NCBI RefSeq assembly: GCF_010894405.1
Contig: NZ_JAAIYA010000015.1
Location: 41,640-73,834, forward strand
DNA: 32,195 bases
Reading direction: 5' to 3'
Source of the DNA: Pyxidicoccus caerfyrddinensis
GTDB taxonomy: Bacteria > Myxococcota > Myxococcia > Myxococcales > Myxococcaceae
A model generated the notes under the pieces. It saw only the letters and a list, made by a program, of their open reading frames with translations. It did no database searches and was not told where the DNA came from. The position numbers and the translations under genes were made by a program. Shown one piece after another: positions 30,201 through 32,195 of the stretch. Position 1 is the stretch's first letter. Each line of letters begins with the position of its first letter.

Positions 30201-32195
30201 ACGCCTCGGGCTTGCCCTGGAAGTCGACGAGCAGCTGACGGCGCTCCGCGGAGGCGAGCAGCGGGAGCGTGGCGACGGGCTCCTCGGGCCGGGCCACGAC
30301 TCCCTCCAGCAGCAGCTGGAAGTGCTCCACGAGGCGCGTGGCGGTGGACTGCTCGAAAAGGTCCGTGCTGTAGACGAGCACGCCGGACAGCCCCTCGGGA
30401 GTCTGGGCCAGGTCCAGGCTCAGGTCGAACTTCGCCGAGTCGAAGTCCATGTTCACCGCGCGCAGCTCCAGCGGCCCGGAGCCTCCCGGTCCAGCGGGAA
30501 TCTCCACGGGCGCGTCCGGCGTGTTCTGCAGGCCGAACATCACCTGGAACAGCGGCGAGTGGCTCAAGCTGCGCCGAGGCTGCAGCTCCTCCACCAGCTT
30601 CTCGAAGGGGATGTCCTGGTACTCGTAGGCGCCCAGGGTGGTGGCGCGCACCTGGGCGAGCAGCTCGCGGAAGGTGGCCCGGGGCCGGATGCGCGTGCGC
30701 AGCACCAGCGTGTTGACGAAGAAGCCGATGAGGCCCTCCGTCTCCGCGCGGTTGCGGCCGGCAATCGGTGAGCCCACGACGATGTCGTCCTGCCCGGAGT
30801 AGCGCGCCAGCAGCACCTGCCACGCGGCGAGCAGGGCCATGAAGGGCGTGGCCCCCTCGCGCTGGCACAGCGCCAGGAGCGCGTCGAACAGCGGCTTGGG
30901 CAGGCGCAGGGGCACGTACGCGCCCCGCGACGTCTGGACCGGGGGACGGGGCTTGTCCGTGGGCAGCTCCAGCACCGGAGGCGCGCCGGAGAGCTGCTCG
31001 CGCCAGTACCCGAGCTGCTTCTCCAGCACCTCGCCCTGCAGCCACTTGCGCTGCCAGAGGGCGAAGTCCGCGTACTGCAGGGGCAGCGGGGGCAGCCGTG
31101 GCTCGAGCCCGGAGGCGATGGCGCCGTACAGCGTGGCGACTTCACGGATCAGCACGCCGAGGGACCAGCGGTCCGAGACGATGTGGTGCATCGTCACCAT
31201 CAGCATGTGTTCCCGCGCGTCCAGCCGGAACAGGAGGGCGCGCAGCAGCGGCCCGTGGGTCAGGTCGAACGGGCGCAGCGTCTCCTCGGAGATGAGCTTG
31301 CGGACCCGGGCCTCACGCTCTCCGGCCGGCACTCCGCCCAGGTCCACCACGGGCAGCGGGAAGCTCGAGGCCGTGAGGATGCGCTGCTGCGGCTCGCCGT
31401 CGCGCGAGGTGAAGACGGTGCGCAGCGACTCGTGGCGCTCGACGACCGTGGTGAAGGCCCGGGCCAGGGCGGCCACCGTCAGTGCGCCGCGGATGCGCAG
31501 CACGGCGGGGAGCGCATAGGCGGAGCTGTCGGGGTCCAGCTGGGTGATGAGCCAGAGCCGCTGCTGTGCGAACGACAGCGGCCACTTGCCGTCGCGGCCC
31601 ACGGCCGTGAGGGCGGGCGCCTTCGGGCCCTGCTCGTTCCGCGAAGCCAGGACGCGCTCCGCGAGCGCGGCCACCGTGGGAGCATCGAAGAGCGCACGCA
31701 GGGGCAGCTCCGCGCCGAGGCTGGAGCGGATGCGCGAGATGAGCTGGGTGGCGAGCAGCGAATGTCCGCCCAGCGCGAAGAAGTTGTCGGTGGCCCCCAC
31801 GCGCTGCACCCGCAGCACCAGGGCGAAGAGGCCGGCCAGCTGCTCCTCGGTGGGCGTGCGCGGCGCGACGTAGGCCTCGGCGGAAGTGGAGGACGCCGAC
31901 TCCGGAGCAGGAAGGAGCTTGCGGTCGACCTTGCCGTTGGGATTGAGGGGGAAGGCGTCCAGGGACACGAAGGCCGAGGGCACCATGAACTCGGGCACGT
32001 GCAGGCGCAGGTGGCGGCGCAGCGCGTCCACTTCAATCTTCTGGTTCTCCGAGGGGACGACGTACGCCACGAGGCGCTTGTCGCCACCGGGCGAGTCCTG
32101 GCGAGCCATGACGACGGCGCCCTGCACGGTGGAGTGCTGGCGCAGGGCGGACTCGATTTCACCCAGCTCGATGCGGAAGCCGCGCACCTTCACCT
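21241..32195 (-). CDS. Non-ribosomal peptide synthetase, terminating subunit with thioesterase (5' end outside window)
   Basis: Cytoplasmic multimodular enzyme that activates amino acids as adenylates, loads them on phosphopantetheine carriers, joins them and releases the peptide. About 3650 residues are visible, reading in from the right edge inside motif A10 of an A domain (VKVRGFRIELGE), so the true start is outside the window. Visible domain order, numbered from the edge: A tail 1-95, T (Ser145), C (about 200-635), A, T (Ser1214), C (about 1270-1705), A, T (Ser2276), C (about 2333-2765), A, T (Ser3333), TE (about 3385-3650). The frame closes with TGA at 21241-21243. The terminal TE says this subunit acts last in its assembly line. 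The next gene lies 273 bases downstream in the same direction. No epimerisation, methylation or ketosynthase domain is seen. NRPS identity is certain; the product is unknown. Confidence 0.97.
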   Translation of the reverse strand, partial: VKVRGFRIELGEIESALRQHSTVQGAVVMARQDSPGGDKRLVAYVVPSENQKIEVDALRRHLRLHVPEFMVPSAFVSLDAFPLNPNGKVDRKLLPAPESASSTSAEAYVAPRTPTEEQLAGLFALVLRVQRVGATDNFFALGGHSLLATQLISRIRSSLGAELPLRALFDAPTVAALAERVLASRNEQGPKAPALTAVGRDGKWPLSFAQQRLWLITQLDPDSSAYALPAVLRIRGALTVAALARAFTTVVERHESLRTVFTSRDGEPQQRILTASSFPLPVVDLGGVPAGEREARVRKLISEETLRPFDLTHGPLLRALLFRLDAREHMLMVTMHHIVSDRWSLGVLIREVATLYGAIASGLEPRLPPLPLQYADFALWQRKWLQGEVLEKQLGYWREQLSGAPPVLELPTDKPRPPVQTSRGAYVPLRLPKPLFDALLALCQREGATPFMALLAAWQVLLARYSGQDDIVVGSPIAGRNRAETEGLIGFFVNTLVLRTRIRPRATFRELLAQVRATTLGAYEYQDIPFEKLVEELQPRRSLSHSPLFQVMFGLQNTPDAPVEIPAGPGGSGPLELRAVNMDFDSAKFDLSLDLAQTPEGLSGVLVYSTDLFEQSTATRLVEHFQLLLEGVVARPEEPVATLPLLASAERRQLLVDFQGKPEAYPRDVCLHTLIEAQVRRTPDAEAVRYEDQALSYAQLDARADQLASYLRHLGAGPEVLVGVCLERSLDMMVALLAILKSGAAYVPLDPAYPRERLAGMLEDAAAPVLLTHRRFVDVLPPHASRTVCLDEDWASSLPPASELAAPAASPDALAYVIFTSGSTGRPKGATNAHTGIVNRLLWMQQEYGLTPADTVLQKTPFSFDVSVWEFFWPLMTGARLVFAKPGGHQDPAYLAKLMADERVTTVHFVPSMLQAFVEEPGLEGLTHLRRLICSGEALPAELVRRAHQRLPSTEVHNLYGPTEAAVDVTYFACPRDEQARSVPIGRPVANTQILILDGMGQPVPVGVAGELFIGGIQVGRGYWRRPELTAERFTPDPFSQTPGARMYRTGDVARWRLDGTVEYLGRADFQVKVRGLRIELGEIESALRQQPQVHDTVVVAREDVPGDKRLVAYVVAREGSTVDTAELRSALLKTLPEFMVPTAMVVLPALPLNPSGKVDRKALPAPDARAGVATPWVAPRTPSEQLIAGLMSQLLRVERVGADDSFFALGGHSLLATQLASRLRAAFSVELSLRVLFEEPTPAALARRIETIQQGRRPEVPPLVPVPRTGPLPLSFAQQRLWFIDQLEPGSANYNMPAFVRLEGTLDVAALQRVLNELVQRHEALRTLFIQQEGQPLQFILPYAELPLNTVDLSDLTPEAAREALDLQLREDALRPFNLATGPLIRAGLWKLGPTEHVLALNLHHIVSDGWSNGVLVREVAALYEAFLHGRPSPLPPLPLQYADYAVWQRQWMQGAVLKENLAWWHQQLAGAPRALELPTDKPRPAVQTFRGAQVPVFLPADVSSRLKALSQQEGVTPFMVLLAAFQLLLSRYSGQGDITVGSPIAGRQRGELEGLIGFFVNTLALRAHVYESASFLHLLRQVKETSLGAYAHQDVPFERLVEELQPTRDMSRSPLFQVLFVLQNAPTSAARVSGLTLRPQEVEGVMAKFELELGLRETPDGFRGTLVYNSDLFEEGTASRMAEHLHTLLRAAMEQPELPVSSLPLMDEAEQRRVLVEWNATAADFPADSSIHALFSAQAARTPDALAVLSDAGSLTYAELDARSGLLAAHLRQLGVRPDTLVALCMERALDRSVAVLGVLKAGGAYVPLDPAYPRERLAFMLQDTAAPVLLTQQHLRGLMPEGPAAVVCVDSDWDVISREEATPVSVPVPPESAAYAMYTSGSTGTPKGVVISHRSLANHAGWMRTTFDLGPGARALQLASLSFDTSVAELFSAILTGTTLVLAPPDAQRDPGILLDCLVRHGITVLQLVPSMLRVLLDEPGLRAATRLRWLISGGEALPSELPPRVREALPQVRLVNSYGPTESTIDATVWRVEGDVSGPGVPIGRPIANTRAYVLDSHLRPVPTGVPGELYLGGEGLARGYLNRPHLTAERFVPDPFGTEPGARLYRTGDKVRWKADGTLDYLGRIDFQVKLRGQRIELGEIESALKEHPGVREATVLVREDVPGNQRLVGYVVPAASGQSLDAGALRAALQKRLPEYMVPSAFVTLEALPLTPNGKLDRQALPVPESGATAEAYLAPHTPTEKLLADLMAALLRVERVGVNDSFFSLGGHSLLATQLISRIRSTFRVELPLRAVFEAPTLSGLAQRIASLQQVSEPEHRAPPLRPAPRTQDIPLSFAQQRLWFIDQMDPGSAAYNVPTAVRMVGTLDVPSLERALNALVERHESLRTTFASSDGEPVQLIHPASATTLPVVDLSTLPPEAREAGARRLAVTEAGEPFDLVRGPLFRASLARLEPDKHVLLLTMHHIVSDGWSMGVLIRELAALYLAAASGKALRLAPLPVQYADYTVWQRDWLRGEVLDAWLGFWKQQLGGAPHALELPTDRPRPAVQTFHGAGHAFTLSPELSRQLEALGQEHNATLFMVLLAAWQTLLHRYSGQDDIVVGSPIAGRNRAETEGLIGFFVNTLALRTRFSVEDSFVSLLERVRETTLGAYAHQEVPFEKLVEVLQPERNLSRPPLFQVMFVLQNLPDDELRLPGLKLSTLEAENSTAKFELTLAMTNTAQGLAGLLEYNTDLFNPSTAARLVEHFRTLLGAIATRPHQSLSALPLMSGTEQRRLLRDWSTTASDYPRESTLPEVFAQVVARFPENIAVELGSSRLTYRQLDERSNQLAHHLRGLGVGADSRVALAVERSLELMVSLLAILKAGGAYVPLDPSYPRERLAGMLEDTAPQALVTTRALLPRLPAHGLATVVLEDAALASEPTHSPSPAALPDSLAYVDFTSGSTGRPKGVGTTHRNVLRTLLGADFARFGPEETLLQLAPISFDASTLEIWGALLHGARLVVMPPQTPSLEDLGQVLRDARVTTLWLTAGLFAQVVEGNLDVLRPVKQLLAGGDVVPAPHVRRVLEELRIPVTNGYGPTETTVFAACFRMTDPAQVDASVPIGRPIGGTRLYVLDAQGRPVPEGIIGELFVGGDGLARGYIGQPALTAERFIPDAFSGVPGARLYRTGDLVRWLEDGTLDFIGRADAQVKLRGFRIELGEVRAVLASHPEVQEAVVLAREDRPGDKRLVGYVAAPESLDLAALRDFLKQRLPEYMVPSALVRLDALPLTPNGKVDRKALPVPDASATTAGQYVAPRTPAEEQLAALWADVLGLPRVGAEDNFFDLGGHSLLAARMVSRLQKAVRARVSLATLFQHPTVAALAAVLDARRDESAPASNLVRLKQGQDGRRPLFLVHGGGGGVAAYADLARFLPTDRPLYAFRAPGLDGGELPPASVEALAGHYLPQLRAVQPHGPYLLGGWSFGGLVAHELARQLQALGEAVELLVMLDTPAPGARPETEPDLLGELATFGQLLNLPWRALKLDVAKLRQLEGRERLSWLLEQIRQLPTGAPDLDLDETERLFHVFQRLYAAQRRHVPGHLTGSAVLLQATEGHTPSVNPGWTAWLTQEPRVLPVPGDHFTMLKPPHLSAVAERLAELLRALERDAA
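21244..22040 (-). other. Type I thioesterase domain (chain release)
   Basis: Alpha/beta-hydrolase of about 265 residues fused to the C-terminus of the right-hand NRPS. It takes the finished peptide from the last carrier and releases it by hydrolysis or cyclisation; the sequence does not say which. It opens with PLFLVHGGGGGV (oxyanion-hole region). The nucleophile is in GGWSFGG with Ser at 21799-21801 (residue 3465 from the edge), the acidic residue is in VMLDTPAPG (Asp at 21718-21720), and the catalytic His is in PGDHFTML (21328-21330). The triad order Ser-Asp-His and the spacing fit NRPS type I thioesterases. The domain appears complete. Confidence 0.93.
22050..25214 (-). other. NRPS module C-A-T, predicted Val (DALWLGGVFK)
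   Basis: Last elongation module of the TE-bearing subunit. The C domain begins near 25180 with SFAQQRLWFIDQMDPGS and has HHIVSDG at 24769-24789. The A domain (about 23870 to 22330) has pocket residues D A L W L G G V F plus Lys, close to the valine code DAFWIGGTFK, so valine (or a similar branched aliphatic residue) is predicted. The A domain is strikingly similar to the first A domain of the downstream gene, which has the same code. The T domain DNFFDLGGHSLLAARM has its Ser at 22195-22197. Its following helix differs from the other T domains (KAVRARVSLATLFQHPT), as expected for a T domain that feeds a TE rather than a C domain. Confidence 0.87.
25215..28439 (-). other. NRPS module C-A-T, substrate unassigned (code DTAQIGSIDK)
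   Basis: C domain with SFAQQRLWFIDQ near 28370 and an intact HHIVSDG at 27961-27981, LCL type. The A domain spans about 27050 to 25500 with TSGSTGTPKG, YGPTE and a slightly unusual A10 motif, NGKLDRQALP, whose catalytic Lys is intact. Pocket residues read against GrsA are D T A Q I G S I D. The Asp at position 331 and the small residues suggest a polar substrate (the last positions resemble the ornithine code DVGEIGSIDK), but I do not recognise the full code and assign no substrate. The T domain DSFFSLGGHSLLATQ has its Ser at 25366-25368 (residue 2276 from the edge). Confidence 0.82.
28440..31609 (-). other. NRPS module C-A-T, predicted Ser; C domain has HHIVSDR instead of HHIVSDG
   Basis: The C domain starts near PLSFAQQRLWL (about 31590) and ends near 30240. 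Its catalytic motif at 31168-31188 reads HHIVSDR: the second His and the Asp are kept, but the usual Gly is Arg, a GGC-to-CGC difference from the sibling motifs. The A domain (about 30230 to 28690) gives the pocket residues D V W H I S L V D plus the A10 Lys. That is close to the textbook serine code DVWHLSLIDK, so serine is predicted with good confidence. The A10 motif is SGKVDRKALP. The T-domain Ser is at 28552-28554 (residue 1214 from the edge). The upstream C1 motif SFAQQRLW is of the LCL type, implying an L-configured upstream residue. Confidence 0.85.
31610..32195 (-). other. A-domain C-terminal tail plus carrier (T) domain at right edge
   Basis: This is the end of an A domain whose substrate pocket lies outside the window, so its specificity cannot be read. 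Motif A10 (NGKVDRKLLP, residues about 86-95 from the edge) carries the lysine that contacts the adenylate. The T domain follows, with DNFFALGGHSLLATQ; Ser145 (31759-31761) is the phosphopantetheine attachment site. It is the donor for the downstream C domain. Boundaries are approximate. Confidence 0.9.

Overview
The window is almost entirely two giant non-ribosomal peptide synthetase (NRPS) genes on the minus strand, transcribed from right to left. The DNA is visibly very GC-rich with G or C at nearly every third codon position. The domain linkers (for example VLVEWNATATEYPR-type sequences between condensation and adenylation domains) resemble those of myxobacterial synthetases, so a Myxococcota (Cystobacterineae-like) host is the most likely source. 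This is an inference from style; no taxonomic marker gene is present. No tRNA, rRNA, transposon, CRISPR array or tailoring gene was found.

Right part (32195 to 21241): the 3' portion of one NRPS gene, entering from outside the window inside an adenylation (A) domain. Domain order is (A tail)-T, C-A-T, C-A-T, C-A-T-TE. Binding-pocket residues read by eye against GrsA PheA predict Ser for the first full module (DVWHISLVDK), no confident call for the second (DTAQIGSIDK) and Val for the third (DALWLGGVFK). A type I thioesterase with a complete Ser-Asp-His triad ends the protein, so this is a chain-terminating subunit.

Middle (21240 to 20968): a 273-base gap with no recognisable gene, no clear ribosome binding site and no convincing terminator.

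Left part (20967 to 1): a second NRPS gene of at least 6989 codons that runs off the left edge. Its layout is C-A-T (Val), C-A-T (aliphatic, DAFWMGMVFK), C-A-T (DLESIGTVIK, unassigned), then an A-T unit with no C domain (DALHLGCLFK), then a lone C domain followed by the first ~40 residues of an A domain that stops abruptly, then C-A-T (Gln, exact DAWQFGLIDK), C-A-T (DALHLGCLFK again) and C-A (cut by the window edge). The irregular centre is the most unusual part of the window: one module lacks its condensation domain and the next lacks its adenylation and carrier domains, all inside one unbroken reading frame.

Together: a TE-terminated subunit lies upstream of a subunit that begins with a C domain. 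Either the gene order does not follow the assembly order (the left protein acts earlier and the right protein finishes the chain), or two separate assembly lines lie side by side. No epimerisation or methylation domain is visible. Strong sequence similarity between modules, including a perfect 167-base repeat one module length (1057 codons) apart, points to recent module duplication or gene conversion. I do not recognise the product.
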